Source of the DNA: CAZTZL01 sp964537715
GTDB taxonomy: Bacteria > Zhuqueibacterota > QNDG01 > DSAB01
Direction of reading: 5' to 3'
Assembly (NCBI GenBank): GCA_964537715.1
Contig: CAZIAH010000007.1
Coordinates: 1-64,000, forward strand
DNA: 64,000 nucleotides
The translations under genes were made by a program, and so were the position numbers. Under the pieces are notes generated by a model. It was not told the DNA's origin. It was given only the letters and a program-made list of their open reading frames with translations, and did not search any database. Shown here one piece after another: positions 8,573-18,376 of the stretch (its first letter is position 1; each line of letters begins with the position of its first letter).

Positions 8573-9298
8573 TTAGTTTTGCGATGAATTTTTAATCTTC
8601 CCATCATACAATTCGATAACACGATCCGCCCGTTCAGCCAGTTCCATGTTGTGTGTCACAACCACGAACGTTTTTTGTCTTTCCCGAACGAGTTTCCACA
8701 TCACATCGTGCAGGATCTGACTGTTGGCCAAATCCAGATTTCCCGATGGTTCATCTGCCAAAATCAAAACGGGATCGGTAATCAGAGATCGGGCAAAAGC
8801 AACCCGTTGCTGTTCTCCGCCTGATAATTCCCGAGGTCGGTGGTGCAGCCGATTTTTCAGGCCAACTTCTTCCAACAATCGTTCGGCTTTTGAATAGACT
8901 TGATGACTATTATTTCGTGAAATCAAACCAGGAATGGCCACATTTTCCAGTGCAGTAAATTCTGGAAGCAGGTAATGAAATTGAAATATGAATCCAATTG
9001 TCTTATTCCGAAAACTGGCCAACTGATTGTCTGTCCTGGTAAACATATCTTTGTTATTAAAAAGAATTTTACCGGTAGTCGGACGGTCCAGAGCTCCCAG
9101 AAGATGCAGAAAGGTGCTCTTACCCGCCCCCGAGTGGCCGGTGATTGCCAGGATTTCACCTTCGTATACCTCTAAATCGATTCCTTTGAGCACCTTCAAT
9201 TCGGATGATTTTCCCATTGGATAATTTTTATGAATACGTTGAATAGAAAGTATTCGTTTTTTTGTGGATGGAATCATATTATCCGCTTTCCATTTCAC
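8573..9298 (-). CDS. lolD: Lipoprotein-releasing ABC transporter, ATP-binding protein LolD
   Basis: ABC ATPase of 241 residues. It has Walker A GHSGAGKST (about 54-62), the signature LSGGEQQRVAFARSL, Walker B ILADEP and the downstream switch His. It is in the MacB/LolD subfamily. With the LolC-type permease it extracts lipoproteins from the inner membrane for delivery to the outer membrane. Its start overlaps the lolC stop by four bases (ATGA). The pair is direct evidence for an outer membrane. Only one permease gene is present, so the complex may be a LolF-type homodimer, or a second permease is elsewhere. Confidence 0.93.
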   Translation of the reverse strand: MKWKADNMIPSTKKRILSIQRIHKNYPMGKSSELKVLKGIDLEVYEGEILAITGHSGAGKSTFLHLLGALDRPTTGKILFNNKDMFTRTDNQLASFRNKTIGFIFQFHYLLPEFTALENVAIPGLISRNNSHQVYSKAERLLEEVGLKNRLHHRPRELSGGEQQRVAFARSLITDPVLILADEPSGNLDLANSQILHDVMWKLVRERQKTFVVVTHNMELAERADRVIELYDGKIKNSSQN

Positions 9299-10581
9299 TC
9301 GTATCGAATTGCTTCAACCGGATCCAGTTTGGATGCCTTTCTGGCTGGATAAATCGCCGCGAGCAAACAGATTAGTATAGCCGCAATGCCAATAAAAACA
9401 AAATCCGAAACTTGCATTTTTACAGGTAGTATGCTGATAAAGTATACATCACCGGGTAGTTTGATGGTCGGCAGAGGCTTGTTGATCAACGGCAAAATAA
9501 TTTTATCCCCGTTTTCCTGCCAGAAACACAAACCGAAACCAATCACCAATCCAAAAAAAGTTCCAACGATTCCCACAACAATGCCTTCGTACAAAAAAAT
9601 TCTCATGATGCTCCTGGCGGTGGCCCCCATGGATTTCAAAATTCCAATTTCTTTGGTCTTTTCCATGACGACCATAATCAAAGTACTAATGATATTGAAG
9701 GCCGCCACAAGAATGATTAGACAGAGAATGATAAACATCGCCCATTTTTCAAGCTGCATCCAGGAAAACAAATTCTTCCTCATATCGAACCACGTCAGGG
9801 CATAATAGGGAAAGCCCAGACGTTTATCAATCCCTTCGACTACTTGACTGGCTTTGTAGAGATCATCCAGGCGGATTTCAATACCTGAGACCCTTTTCCC
9901 CATACGAAACAATTCCTGGGCCGATTCCAGGGAAATATAAACATAGGCATTGTCATATTCGTACATACCAGACTCAAAAAATCCCGTGACGACGAATTGT
10001 TTTACCGGGGGCATCTGAAACATCGAATGCACACCGGTCGGACTGATTAAAACCACTTTGTCCCCGATATCGATCATCAAACGATCCGCTAAAAACCGAC
10101 CAACCACAATTCCCGGTAAAGGTCTTTCCCCCTCTCCTGTTTCGACCATTCCCAGTTCCAGTCTACCGTAAATGATATTTTTGTGCAGATCTGAAACATC
10201 ACCCACAGTTTTCTGATCGGCACCACGAACGATGACGCCGTCATTCCGATCACCAGCGCGGATCATACCCTTGTCTAAAATATAAGGCGACATACCGATA
10301 ATGTGCGGAATGCCCCGAATTCTTCCCATGATTTCGGTATAATCGTCAATGCCCTGGTCGTGATACGTTCGCAAACGAATATGCGTGTCGAATCCGATGA
10401 TTCTCGAACGAACTTCCGATTCGAAACCATTCATCACGGACAGAACAATGATCAAAGCAGCCACGCCAATGGCAACACCCAAAATCGAAATATAGGTAAT
10501 CAGATTGATAAATCCGGTTTTGCTTCTGGATTTTAAATAACGGCGGGCGATAAACAATTCGTAAGACGGATGAAACATCAT
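9295..10581 (-). CDS. lolC: Lipoprotein-releasing system permease LolC/LolE/LolF
   Basis: Permease of 428 residues with the LolCE layout. The first membrane helix follows the IARRYLKSRSKTGFINLI stretch, a large periplasmic domain of about 220 residues follows, and three C-terminal helices carry the FtsX-type fold and end in YPARKASKLDPVEAIRYE. It passes lipoproteins to the periplasmic carrier LolA. It overlaps lysS upstream and lolD downstream by four bases each, so the three genes are translationally coupled. No second permease is nearby. Confidence 0.93.
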   Translation of the reverse strand: MMFHPSYELFIARRYLKSRSKTGFINLITYISILGVAIGVAALIIVLSVMNGFESEVRSRIIGFDTHIRLRTYHDQGIDDYTEIMGRIRGIPHIIGMSPYILDKGMIRAGDRNDGVIVRGADQKTVGDVSDLHKNIIYGRLELGMVETGEGERPLPGIVVGRFLADRLMIDIGDKVVLISPTGVHSMFQMPPVKQFVVTGFFESGMYEYDNAYVYISLESAQELFRMGKRVSGIEIRLDDLYKASQVVEGIDKRLGFPYYALTWFDMRKNLFSWMQLEKWAMFIILCLIILVAAFNIISTLIMVVMEKTKEIGILKSMGATARSIMRIFLYEGIVVGIVGTFFGLVIGFGLCFWQENGDKIILPLINKPLPTIKLPGDVYFISILPVKMQVSDFVFIGIAAILICLLAAIYPARKASKLDPVEAIRYE

Positions 10582-12101
10582 TCATCTTCTTTCTGCGAAT
10601 GAGAAATATTCTCCTTTTTCATCTGTGGAAACAAAATCACGTCCCGAATCGACGGCGTATTAGTCAGCAGCATGACCAGCCGGTCGATTCCGATTCCCAG
10701 TCCAGCAGTCGGCGGCATACCGTATTCGAGTGCACGAATATAATCTTCGTCGATGGTCATGGCTTCCTCGTCCCCTTTTGCCCTGAGTTTGGTCTGCTCT
10801 TCCAGCCTTTCCCGCTGATCCACGGGATCGTTCAATTCGCTGAAGGCATTGCACAACTCCGTGCCGGCCACGATGACTTCGAAACGCTCGACCAGCCCGG
10901 GCATGGAACGGTGTTTTTTCGCCAGCGGAGAGATTTCAACTGGATAATCAATAATAAATGTCGGCTGAATCATTTTGGGTTCGACATATTCGCTGAAAAT
11001 TTTATCGTAGACTTTTCCTTTTTCGAAAGGAGCATCGATATCCAGATGCAGTGCTTTTACGATGGCTTTTAATTCATCCTCACTTTTTCCGTAGAGATCG
11101 TGACCCGTATATTTTTGAATTGCATCAAAGAAAGTGATTCTTTGCCAGGGAGATTTGAAATCGAGTTTTTGATCTTTGTACATCAGCTCGGTATTGCCAA
11201 GGACTTCCATGCAAATCGTTCCTAGCATTTCTTCGACAAGTCGCATCATGAATTCATAATCTTCGTATGCTACATAGAGTTCCATCATCGTAAATTCGGG
11301 GTTGTGATCCCGATCCATGCCTTCATTTCTGAAATTTTTTGCGATTTCAAACACACCGTCAAATCCGCCCACGACGAGCCGTTTGAGAAAGAGCTCGTCT
11401 GCAATGCGCAGGAACAGATCCGTATCCAAAACATTGTGATGGGTCACAAAAGGTTTAGCGAACGCACCTCCGTAAAGCGTCTGCAGCACGGGCGTTTCGA
11501 CTTCGACATATTCTTTCGATTCCAAAAATTTTCTCATGGACGCAATGATTTTGGATCGCTTAATAAAAATCTCTTTCACATCGGGATTGACCACAAGATC
11601 AACGTACCGCTGCCGGTACCTGGTTTCGACATCCTTGAATGCGTCATAGATAATTTTTTCATCGTCCTGTATTTTCTCTTTTACAATGGGCAATGGTCTT
11701 AAGTTTTTGGAAAGCAATTGGATTTCCCGGACGATGACAGTCACCTCTCCCGTTCTGGTTTTGAATACTTCACCTACAATACCGACAAAATCACCGATAT
11801 CCAGAGCTTTGAACAATTCATATCCATTGTCTTTGACTTCTTCCTGTTTGATGTAAATTTGAATTCTTCCGGTACGATCCATCAAATGGCCGAAACTTGC
11901 CTTTCCCATCCGGCGGATCGACATCAAACGCCCGGCAATGGAAATCTTGAACGGTTCTTCCTTGTGCTTGCCGAATGACTCGATTACTTCCTGGACCAAA
12001 TGGGTTCTGGGATAAGTGTAGGCATACGGTACAATATCCAGTTCTTGTATCCTCTGCAGCTTTTCCATCCGCTGTTTGATCAGCATGTCTATCGGATCCA
12101 A
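10578..12101 (-). CDS. lysS: Lysyl-tRNA synthetase, class II
   Basis: Charges tRNA-Lys. The 507-residue protein has an N-terminal OB-fold anticodon-binding domain (about 50-150) and a class II catalytic domain. Motif 2 is FRNEGMDRDHNPEFTMME and motif 3 is GLGIGIDRLVMLL near the C terminus. The start is a TTG at 12101, set by AAGGAG eight bases upstream. It is the first gene of the long minus-strand unit, behind a promoter at 12160-12188 and just after the terminator of the dap-prfB operon. Confidence 0.96.
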   Translation of the reverse strand: MDPIDMLIKQRMEKLQRIQELDIVPYAYTYPRTHLVQEVIESFGKHKEEPFKISIAGRLMSIRRMGKASFGHLMDRTGRIQIYIKQEEVKDNGYELFKALDIGDFVGIVGEVFKTRTGEVTVIVREIQLLSKNLRPLPIVKEKIQDDEKIIYDAFKDVETRYRQRYVDLVVNPDVKEIFIKRSKIIASMRKFLESKEYVEVETPVLQTLYGGAFAKPFVTHHNVLDTDLFLRIADELFLKRLVVGGFDGVFEIAKNFRNEGMDRDHNPEFTMMELYVAYEDYEFMMRLVEEMLGTICMEVLGNTELMYKDQKLDFKSPWQRITFFDAIQKYTGHDLYGKSEDELKAIVKALHLDIDAPFEKGKVYDKIFSEYVEPKMIQPTFIIDYPVEISPLAKKHRSMPGLVERFEVIVAGTELCNAFSELNDPVDQRERLEEQTKLRAKGDEEAMTIDEDYIRALEYGMPPTAGLGIGIDRLVMLLTNTPSIRDVILFPQMKKENISHSQKEDE

Positions 12102-12159
12102 CTAGAAATCTCCTTAAAAAATTCTCATGGCTATATCGTTTAATCAATCAAATTTTTAC

Positions 12160-12188
12160 AATATATCAAATAATTTCATTTTAAGCAA
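12160..12188 (-). promoter_or_regulatory. Sigma-70-type promoter for lysS-lolC-lolD and downstream genes
   Basis: On the minus strand, TTGCTT at 12183-12188 and TATATT at 12160-12165 are separated by exactly 17 bases. It lies about 60 bases upstream of the lysS start and directly follows the prfB terminator, which makes a unit boundary plausible. Confidence 0.65.
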
Positions 12189-12238
12189 TTTAAAATATGA
12201 TGTTACAACTTGATTTTGCCTTTCCTGAAAAATTCATA

Positions 12239-12260
12239 CAAAAAACGCCCGCGAACGGGC
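12239..12260 (-). terminator. Intrinsic terminator after prfB
   Basis: Read on the minus strand: GCCCG-TTCG-CGGGC followed by GTTTTTT. The stem is perfect GC with a stable TTCG tetraloop, 34 bases past the prfB stop. It ends the M20-lysC-dapBAD-alr-leuC-prfB unit. Confidence 0.9.
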
Positions 12261-12293
12261 ATTGCTGGCCGAACATTTTTTAATCCTACAGAA

Positions 12294-13392
12294 TCACCCG
12301 CCGAATTCCAGCAGATAGGTCTTGATAAACTCATCCAGTTCTCCATCCATGACCGACTGTACATTGGAGGTCTCCACATTGGTCCGGTGATCTTTGACCA
12401 TATTGTAAGGATGAAACACATAGGAACGAATCTGGCTGCCCCAGGCAATCTCTTTTTTTTGATTTTCGATATCCTTAAGTTTTTTTTCTTCTTCTTCTTT
12501 CTGGCGCTGATACAGTCTGGACATCAGAATTTTCATGGCATTGGCTTTGTTTTGGTGCTGAGATCGCTCATTTTGACACTGAACCACGATTCCGGTCGGA
12601 ATATGCGTGATGCGGATCGCCGAACTGGTTTTGTTCACGTGCTGCCCGCCGGCACCGGAAGCGCGGTATGTATCGATTCTCAAATCATTCGGATCCACAG
12701 AAACTTCGATGTTTTCTTCGATTTCCGGATAAACAAAGACAGATGCAAAAGAAGTGTGGCGTCGCTTGTTGGCATCGAACGGGGAAATTCGCACCAGTCG
12801 ATGTACGCCCGCTTCGGCTTTAAGATAACCGTATGCGTACTCCCCCTGGATCTCCATTGTGGCGCTTTTGATGCCCGCTTCCTCTCCGGTCTGCAGATCC
12901 AAAACATCGGTTGCGAATCCTTGTTTCTGGGCATAGCGCAGATACATTCGAAACAGCATTTCGGCCCAGTCATGGGATTCGGTTCCTCCTGCCCCGGGAT
13001 GAATGGTAAGGATTGCATTCTTGATATCATCGTCATGACCGAGCATTTGCCTCAATTCAAGATTTTCGATTAGCGTTTCTGTTTGTCCCAGTTCACCAGA
13101 GATTTCATTGAAGGTTTTTTCGTCGTTCTCTTCCCGGGCCAAATCGAACAGAATCGCGAGTTCTTCGATTTTATTGTGTATCGTATCCCAGTCGTTCGTC
13201 CAGGACTTTTCAGCGGTTAATTTTTTCAATATTTCCTGGGCTTTTTCATTGTCATCCCAAAAATCGGGTTCCGAGCTTTGTTTCTCCAATTCCTCTATTC
13301 TTTTCTTTCGATTGTCAATGTCAAAGATGCCTCCGCAATTGCAGAGTTTTCTCTTTCATGGAATTCAATCGTGTTTTCAATTCATCAAACAT
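12294..13392 (-). CDS. prfB: Peptide chain release factor 2, expressed by programmed +1 frameshift
   Basis: Release factor for UGA and UAA stops. The main frame (12294-13322) alone lacks a proper start. Upstream, ATG at 13392 (with AGAGG before it) opens a 23-codon frame ending CTT-TGA-C, with the internal Shine-Dalgarno CGGAGG three bases before CTT at 13330-13335. Slipping +1 at CTT joins the two frames into 365 residues, the usual RF2 length. This is the classical autoregulatory site: low RF2 lets ribosomes pause at UGA and shift. SPF (stop recognition) and GGQ (peptidyl hydrolysis) motifs are both present. It is the last gene of the dap operon. Confidence 0.95.
13320..13335 (-). promoter_or_regulatory. 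prfB programmed +1 frameshift site
   Basis: Minus-strand sequence CGGAGGCATCTTTGAC: a Shine-Dalgarno-like element, a three-base spacer, the slippery CTT, the in-frame TGA stop at 13321-13323 and the context C. This is the same arrangement as the known RF2 recoding site of Escherichia coli. Confidence 0.93.
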
Positions 13393-13408
13393 CTGTTCCC
13401 TCTGTTTA

Positions 13409-14671
13409 CTATCGATTATGATACATTGCAGGAAGAGTAATTTCACCCTGAATGGCGGATGTGGCTACCGTTGCCGGACTGGCAAGATAGACTTCCGCAT
13501 TCGGAGAACCCATTCGCCCCTTGAAATTCCGATTTGTCGTTGCAATGCAGGTTTCCCCATCGGCCAGTATGCCCTGATGTGCGCCCAGACAGGGTCCGCA
13601 TCCGCTGTTGCAAATCACGCATCCTGCATTGATGAAAATTGGCATCAATCCTTTTTCGATCATCTGTTTGTAGATGGTCATCGAAGCCGGAATGACAAGC
13701 ATGCGAACATTTTGATGGACGTGCTTGCCTCGAAGTATATTGGCAGCAATTTCCAAATCGTCCAGCCGTCCATTGGTGCATGAACCCAAAAATGCCTGAT
13801 GAATTGTTTTGCCTTTCACTTCGTTCACCGACTTGACATGATCAACCTGATGTGGACAGGCAATCTGCGGTTCAAGCGTATCTACGTTAATCTCATGCTC
13901 TGAGAAATAATCGGCTCCTTCGTCTGCCAATATCCTCTTATAGGCGCTGGTTGTATGGTTTTTTAAATATTTTTCAGTTACTTTGTCCTGTGGAACAAAG
14001 GCACATTTTGCCCCCATTTCCATGGATAAATTGGTCAGTGTGATGCGTTCCGAAATCGACATGGCTTGGATCGCTGATCCTACAAATTCGACGGATTGAT
14101 AATTGGCGCCGTCTGCTTTTAACATGCCAATAATAAACAAAATAAGATCTTTTGCATATACTCCCGGCCGAAACCACCCAGTAACCGTGATTTTGATCGA
14201 TTCAGGCACTCTGAGCCAGATTTTACCAATTGCCCATATACTGGCCATCTCTGTGGCTCCGATTCCTGCTGAGAAGGCTCCCAGGCTGCCATAGGACGTG
14301 GTGTGGGAATCGGTCCCGAGAATCAGGGTTCCGGGCAGCGCATACCCCTTTTCAATCATAACCTGATGGCAGATTCCTGTCTGGATATCATAAAATTTTT
14401 CAATTTTTTGATACTGGACGAACTCACGGATCATTTTATGTGCATTGGCGGTTTTCACTGATTCTGCCGGAACGCGATGGTCCAGTATAATCACAATTTT
14501 TTCCGGATTCCAGACTTTTTCAACCCCAATCTTCCGAAACTGTTTGATCACCAGACCGGCATTGTCGTGCGACATCACCCGGTCTGGCTCGACCTCGACA
14601 ATTTCCCCAACCTGGACAAAATCCCGATTGGCCTTATCGGCTAAAATTTTCTGAGCGAGTGTTTGTTTCAT
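13409..14671 (-). CDS. leuC: 3-isopropylmalate dehydratase/homoaconitase family, large subunit
   Basis: A 420-residue aconitase-superfamily large subunit of the short LeuC type. The three Fe-S ligand cysteines are visible in GSCTNGRLDD and in CVICNSGCGPC. GTDSHTTSYGSLGAF and PDRVMSHDNAG are family motifs. The expected role is isomerisation of isopropylmalate in leucine synthesis, or of a related tricarboxylate. No small subunit (leuD) is in the window, so substrate and partner are open. It begins immediately after the alr stop (TAA then ATG) inside an operon of diaminopimelate genes. Confidence 0.85.
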   Translation of the reverse strand: MKQTLAQKILADKANRDFVQVGEIVEVEPDRVMSHDNAGLVIKQFRKIGVEKVWNPEKIVIILDHRVPAESVKTANAHKMIREFVQYQKIEKFYDIQTGICHQVMIEKGYALPGTLILGTDSHTTSYGSLGAFSAGIGATEMASIWAIGKIWLRVPESIKITVTGWFRPGVYAKDLILFIIGMLKADGANYQSVEFVGSAIQAMSISERITLTNLSMEMGAKCAFVPQDKVTEKYLKNHTTSAYKRILADEGADYFSEHEINVDTLEPQIACPHQVDHVKSVNEVKGKTIHQAFLGSCTNGRLDDLEIAANILRGKHVHQNVRMLVIPASMTIYKQMIEKGLMPIFINAGCVICNSGCGPCLGAHQGILADGETCIATTNRNFKGRMGSPNAEVYLASPATVATSAIQGEITLPAMYHNR

Positions 14672-15880
14672 TTATATCGAACATTCCTTTTTTGCATTTT
14701 CCAGCATTTCAACCGTGATATCCTGATCGATAAACGAAGATTTGACGATTTGTCGATCCTTCCAGAAATAGATGCGCGGCACCCGTCTTCCTATGGTGCA
14801 GAACGTCTCATAAGAGATGCTTTGATTCCAGATTGCCATTTCATCCGCGGAAATCTCCATGTTTCCCTGTTTTCCCAACAGAACGACTTCGTCCTCCACA
14901 CGAACATCAGGAACATCGGAAAGCAGAACCATCGTATTGTCCATGCAGATGTCCCCGACAGTGGGCACCTTCTGATTATGTACGATCACCTCGGCATGAT
15001 GGGTCATTCGTTTGCTGTATCCGTCGTGGTATCCCAATGGAATCACGCCGATTTTTTCCTCTTTCTCTGCAATCCAGTTTCTTCCGTAACTGACACTTCC
15101 GCCTTTAGGAATGATTTTGACAGTGACAATTCGGGATTTCCAGGTCATGGCAGGATTGACTTTCAAAGGATGAACCATTTCTCTGGATGGATAAACACCA
15201 TACATGATAAGACCGCATCGAACCGCATCGTAATGCGCTTCGGGGAAATGAATCGTCCCGCCGCTGTTACAGATGTGCCAGAGAGGAGCATGAATATTTT
15301 TCTGACTGAACCGATCCCGCAATTCCTGAAAACGGCGGATCTGTCCTTGTGCATAAGTTTTATCCAGTCTTTCCGAAGTGGCTAAATGTGAGAATATTCC
15401 TTCAACACGAATATGCGGACATTCGGAAATCGCGTTCCAGAGTTCCTGAACCTCTTCTGGATAAATCCCCAATCTACCCATGCCCGTGTCAACTTTGATA
15501 TGAACCCGTATTTTTTTATTGTGTTTTTTGCCTGCATTTTCCAGTGAATGCACTATCTCCCGATTCTGAACGCATTGGATGAGGTCGTATTGTGCGATCA
15601 GATTAGTTTGATTTTCGAAACATCCTCCCAAAACAAAAACATCGGATTGAATCCCCCCTTCTCTCAGTTCGATACCTTCCTGCGGTGATCCCACACCCAA
15701 AATATCGGCACCTCCCTTTAGGCAGGCCCACGAAGTAGCGACCGCACCGTGTCCGTATCCATTGGCCTTGACTACCGCCAACAAACGGACGTTTTTGCCG
15801 ATCCACTTTTTGATCGCCTGTACATTGTGAACAATCTGATCCAGACGAATTTCAACCCAGGAAGGCCAGGTTGCATTCAT
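14672..15880 (-). CDS. alr: Alanine racemase
   Basis: PLP enzyme of 402 residues that makes D-alanine for peptidoglycan. The PLP lysine is K38 in AVVKANGYGHG. The barrel domain continues to about 240, and the beta domain carries the catalytic tyrosine in VSYGRNW and the conserved GDICMDNTMV. It sits between dapD and leuC in an operon that supplies meso-diaminopimelate, so the two non-standard amino acids of the peptide stem are made from one transcript. Confidence 0.95.
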   Translation of the reverse strand: MNATWPSWVEIRLDQIVHNVQAIKKWIGKNVRLLAVVKANGYGHGAVATSWACLKGGADILGVGSPQEGIELREGGIQSDVFVLGGCFENQTNLIAQYDLIQCVQNREIVHSLENAGKKHNKKIRVHIKVDTGMGRLGIYPEEVQELWNAISECPHIRVEGIFSHLATSERLDKTYAQGQIRRFQELRDRFSQKNIHAPLWHICNSGGTIHFPEAHYDAVRCGLIMYGVYPSREMVHPLKVNPAMTWKSRIVTVKIIPKGGSVSYGRNWIAEKEEKIGVIPLGYHDGYSKRMTHHAEVIVHNQKVPTVGDICMDNTMVLLSDVPDVRVEDEVVLLGKQGNMEISADEMAIWNQSISYETFCTIGRRVPRIYFWKDRQIVKSSFIDQDITVEMLENAKKECSI

Positions 15881-15908
15881 CTTTCTATTCTCCGTAATGC
15901 TATGGATT

Positions 15909-16742
15909 TCATCGTAACAGTTCTTCCAGTTGAATCGAACGGTCTGTTTTTTCGTCTTTATATTTAATGATAATCGGGCAATAAATCGAAAGATGCCACT
16001 CCTTGCCTTTTCCTTTTGTGATCGGTCTCGAACCGGGGATCACAACGGCATTTTCCGGAATGACAAGCGGATTGTCATCGGATTTTTTGTAAATCGCATT
16101 TCTAATTAAATCGTACACCGGTGTGGATCCTGTCAGAACCGTTCCGGCGCCAATGACAGCACCTTTCTGAACAACCGTTCCCTCGTAAATCCCGCAATTG
16201 CCACCTATCAACACATCATCCTCAATAATAACTGGGAGTGCACCAATCGGTTCCAGAACACCGCCGATCTGGGCGGCCGCGCTGAGATGGACCCGTTTTC
16301 CGATCTGTGCGCAGGAACCGACCAGGGCGTGCGAATCGATCATGGTCCCTTCATCGACATAGGCGCCAACATTGATGTACATCGGCGGCATGCAGGTCAC
16401 GTTTTTGCCGACATAGCATCCGTCCCGAACAGACGATCCCCCGGGAACAATACGAACCTGATCTTCGATTTTGATCGATTTTAACGGATAGGTATGCTTG
16501 TCAAAATAGAGGAAATTTTGATTGATTGAAACATCACTCAACACGCCGATTTTGAATCCCAACAAAATGCCTTTTTTCACCCAGTGATTCACCACCCAGT
16601 GATCGCCCTTTTTCTCGGCAGCGCGTGCTTCCCCGGTATTCAATCGCATTTTAAATTGATTAAATATCTTTTCAGTTTGAACCGGATCGATTTTCTCATC
16701 GCGTCGATCAAACAGTGCTTCGATTTCATTTTGCAGATTCAT
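15909..16742 (-). CDS. dapD: 2,3,4,5-tetrahydropyridine-2,6-dicarboxylate N-succinyltransferase
   Basis: Succinyl-CoA-dependent step of the succinylase route to diaminopimelate. The protein has 277 residues, the normal length. It has an N-terminal helical domain with GDHWVVNHWVKKG and a left-handed beta-helix of hexapeptide repeats from about 100 to 230. It lies 13 bases after dapA. It indicates the succinyl rather than acetyl or LL-aminotransferase pathway, which needs a DapC transaminase (not in the window) and a deacylase, probably the M20 protein upstream. Confidence 0.95.
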   Translation of the reverse strand: MNLQNEIEALFDRRDEKIDPVQTEKIFNQFKMRLNTGEARAAEKKGDHWVVNHWVKKGILLGFKIGVLSDVSINQNFLYFDKHTYPLKSIKIEDQVRIVPGGSSVRDGCYVGKNVTCMPPMYINVGAYVDEGTMIDSHALVGSCAQIGKRVHLSAAAQIGGVLEPIGALPVIIEDDVLIGGNCGIYEGTVVQKGAVIGAGTVLTGSTPVYDLIRNAIYKKSDDNPLVIPENAVVIPGSRPITKGKGKEWHLSIYCPIIIKYKDEKTDRSIQLEELLR

Positions 16743-16755
16743 CCGTTCATCCTGT

Positions 16756-17646
16756 TCAAATCAAATTCAAATCAGTCAAGACTTTTTTCATCTTTTCCTT
16801 ATTGAGTGGAGACATAGGAACGAGGGGAAGCCGATAATTCTCTTCGATCATTCCCATTTTGGACAGAGCAAATTTAACGGGAATGGGATTCACTTCCAGG
16901 AAATTGGATTTCATCAAAAGATAAATGCGCTTCTGCATTTTTCTCGCTTCTTCAAATTTTCCTTCCAGACACCGATGAACAAATTGAGTCATCAATCCGG
17001 GAATTTCATTGGAGGCCACAGAGATAAGACCCTTGCCGCCCAGAGCGATCAAAGGGAGCGTATTGGCATCGTCGCCGGAAAGCATAATGAAATCTTCGGG
17101 ATAGATCATGGCCTGGTCACTGATCTGGCTAATATCACCCGTGGCTTCCTTGATTCCAACGATATTTTCGATTTGGGAAAGCCGAAGCACGGTTTCGGGA
17201 AGCATATTCGTATTGGTACGCGGAGGCACATTGTACAGGAAAATGGGAACTTGAATGCTTTCAGCGATGGCTTTGAAATGCTGGTACAATCCTTCCTGAT
17301 TGGGTTTGTTGTAATAGGGAGTCACAGAAAGCAATCCATCTACACCTAACTTTTCAACTTCCCTGGCCATCGCAATAACTTTTTTTGTATTGTATCCTCC
17401 GGCACCTGCAATGACCGGCACTTTTCCTTTGGCAATATTTTTGACGATTTCAATGACACGAAGGTGTTCCTCAAGATTCAATGTGGCACTCTCCCCGGTC
17501 GATCCGCAGGGAACGAGAAAATCGATTCCTTCTTTCAGTTGATATTCGACCAGCCGGATCAAAGCCTCTTCATCAAGCTGTTGATTCGCTTTAAAGGGCG
17601 TGACCAGAGCTGTGCCGCATCCTTTTAAATTTTTAATGGTTGGCAT
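16756..17646 (-). CDS. dapA: 4-hydroxy-tetrahydrodipicolinate synthase
   Basis: Condenses pyruvate with aspartate semialdehyde, the first committed step to lysine. It is a TIM-barrel protein of 296 residues. The Schiff-base lysine is K166 (GIKEATGD), the catalytic tyrosine Y138 (YNVPPR), and the GSTGES motif is at 48-53. It directly abuts dapB. Confidence 0.96.
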   Translation of the reverse strand: MPTIKNLKGCGTALVTPFKANQQLDEEALIRLVEYQLKEGIDFLVPCGSTGESATLNLEEHLRVIEIVKNIAKGKVPVIAGAGGYNTKKVIAMAREVEKLGVDGLLSVTPYYNKPNQEGLYQHFKAIAESIQVPIFLYNVPPRTNTNMLPETVLRLSQIENIVGIKEATGDISQISDQAMIYPEDFIMLSGDDANTLPLIALGGKGLISVASNEIPGLMTQFVHRCLEGKFEEARKMQKRIYLLMKSNFLEVNPIPVKFALSKMGMIEENYRLPLVPMSPLNKEKMKKVLTDLNLI

Positions 17647-18363
17647 CTATTTAAATCTCCATTCTTGATTCAAAATATCATCCAAAACATCTTCAAACGC
17701 ATAAAAACCTTTTCGATTCTGTATCCATTTGGCAGCTAAAAGTGCTCCCTCGGCAAGTCCTTCCCTGTTCCGGGCGTTGTGTTCTAATTTCACCGTATCG
17801 ACTTTCGAATCGAAACTTACCTGATGCATCCCGGGCACATAACCGGCCCGAACACTGGTCACAGGAATTTCCTTCTTCTTGTAATGGGCTTGAACGATTT
17901 GCTTGAGATTACGCGCTGTTCCCGAAGGAGCATCTTTTTTAATTTTATGATGCGCTTCCTCGATGAATGGATCATAGTTTTCGAAAGCAGAAAAAAGAGA
18001 AGCGGCCTTCTTGACAATTTTATAAAAGAGATTGACCCCCAATGAAAAATTGGCTGCATAGACCAAACCGATTTGATGATCCTCGACGATCTTTTTAACT
18101 TTGTTGATTTGATCGTGCCAGCCTGTCGTGCCGACAACCATATTGAGAGACAATGCCGCGCCTTTTTGAATATTCTCAACGACCGCATCAGGTACCGTAA
18201 AATCGATCAAAACGGACACGCCTTTTAAAACAGTGCGTGTGGATGAATTTATCGTCAAAGGCTGTTTATCCCAAAACCGTGCGACCACTTCGATATTTTG
18301 CCGGAGTGCCGTTTCCTCGACCATCTTCCCCATCTGTCCGTAACCAACCAACGCAATCTTCAT
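17647..18363 (-). CDS. dapB: 4-hydroxy-tetrahydrodipicolinate reductase
   Basis: NAD(P)H-dependent reductase of the lysine/diaminopimelate route. With the start at the ATG at 18363 it has 238 residues. A longer TTG-initiated frame (to 18399) would overlap lysC and is less likely; the ATG leaves a 13-base gap and has GAGAG upstream. The N-terminal GYGQMGKMV nucleotide-binding loop and the HHKIKKDAPSGTA catalytic segment are present. It lies between lysC and dapA. Confidence 0.95.
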   Translation of the reverse strand: MKIALVGYGQMGKMVEETALRQNIEVVARFWDKQPLTINSSTRTVLKGVSVLIDFTVPDAVVENIQKGAALSLNMVVGTTGWHDQINKVKKIVEDHQIGLVYAANFSLGVNLFYKIVKKAASLFSAFENYDPFIEEAHHKIKKDAPSGTARNLKQIVQAHYKKKEIPVTSVRAGYVPGMHQVSFDSKVDTVKLEHNARNREGLAEGALLAAKWIQNRKGFYAFEDVLDDILNQEWRFK

Positions 18364-18376
18364 CTTCTTACTCTCT

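Noticed and set aside
12210..13073. Long open frame of 287 codons on the plus strand opposite prfB
   Set aside because: prfB is certain from its motifs; the antisense frame has no ribosome site and no recognisable domain, and mirrors prfB codon use.
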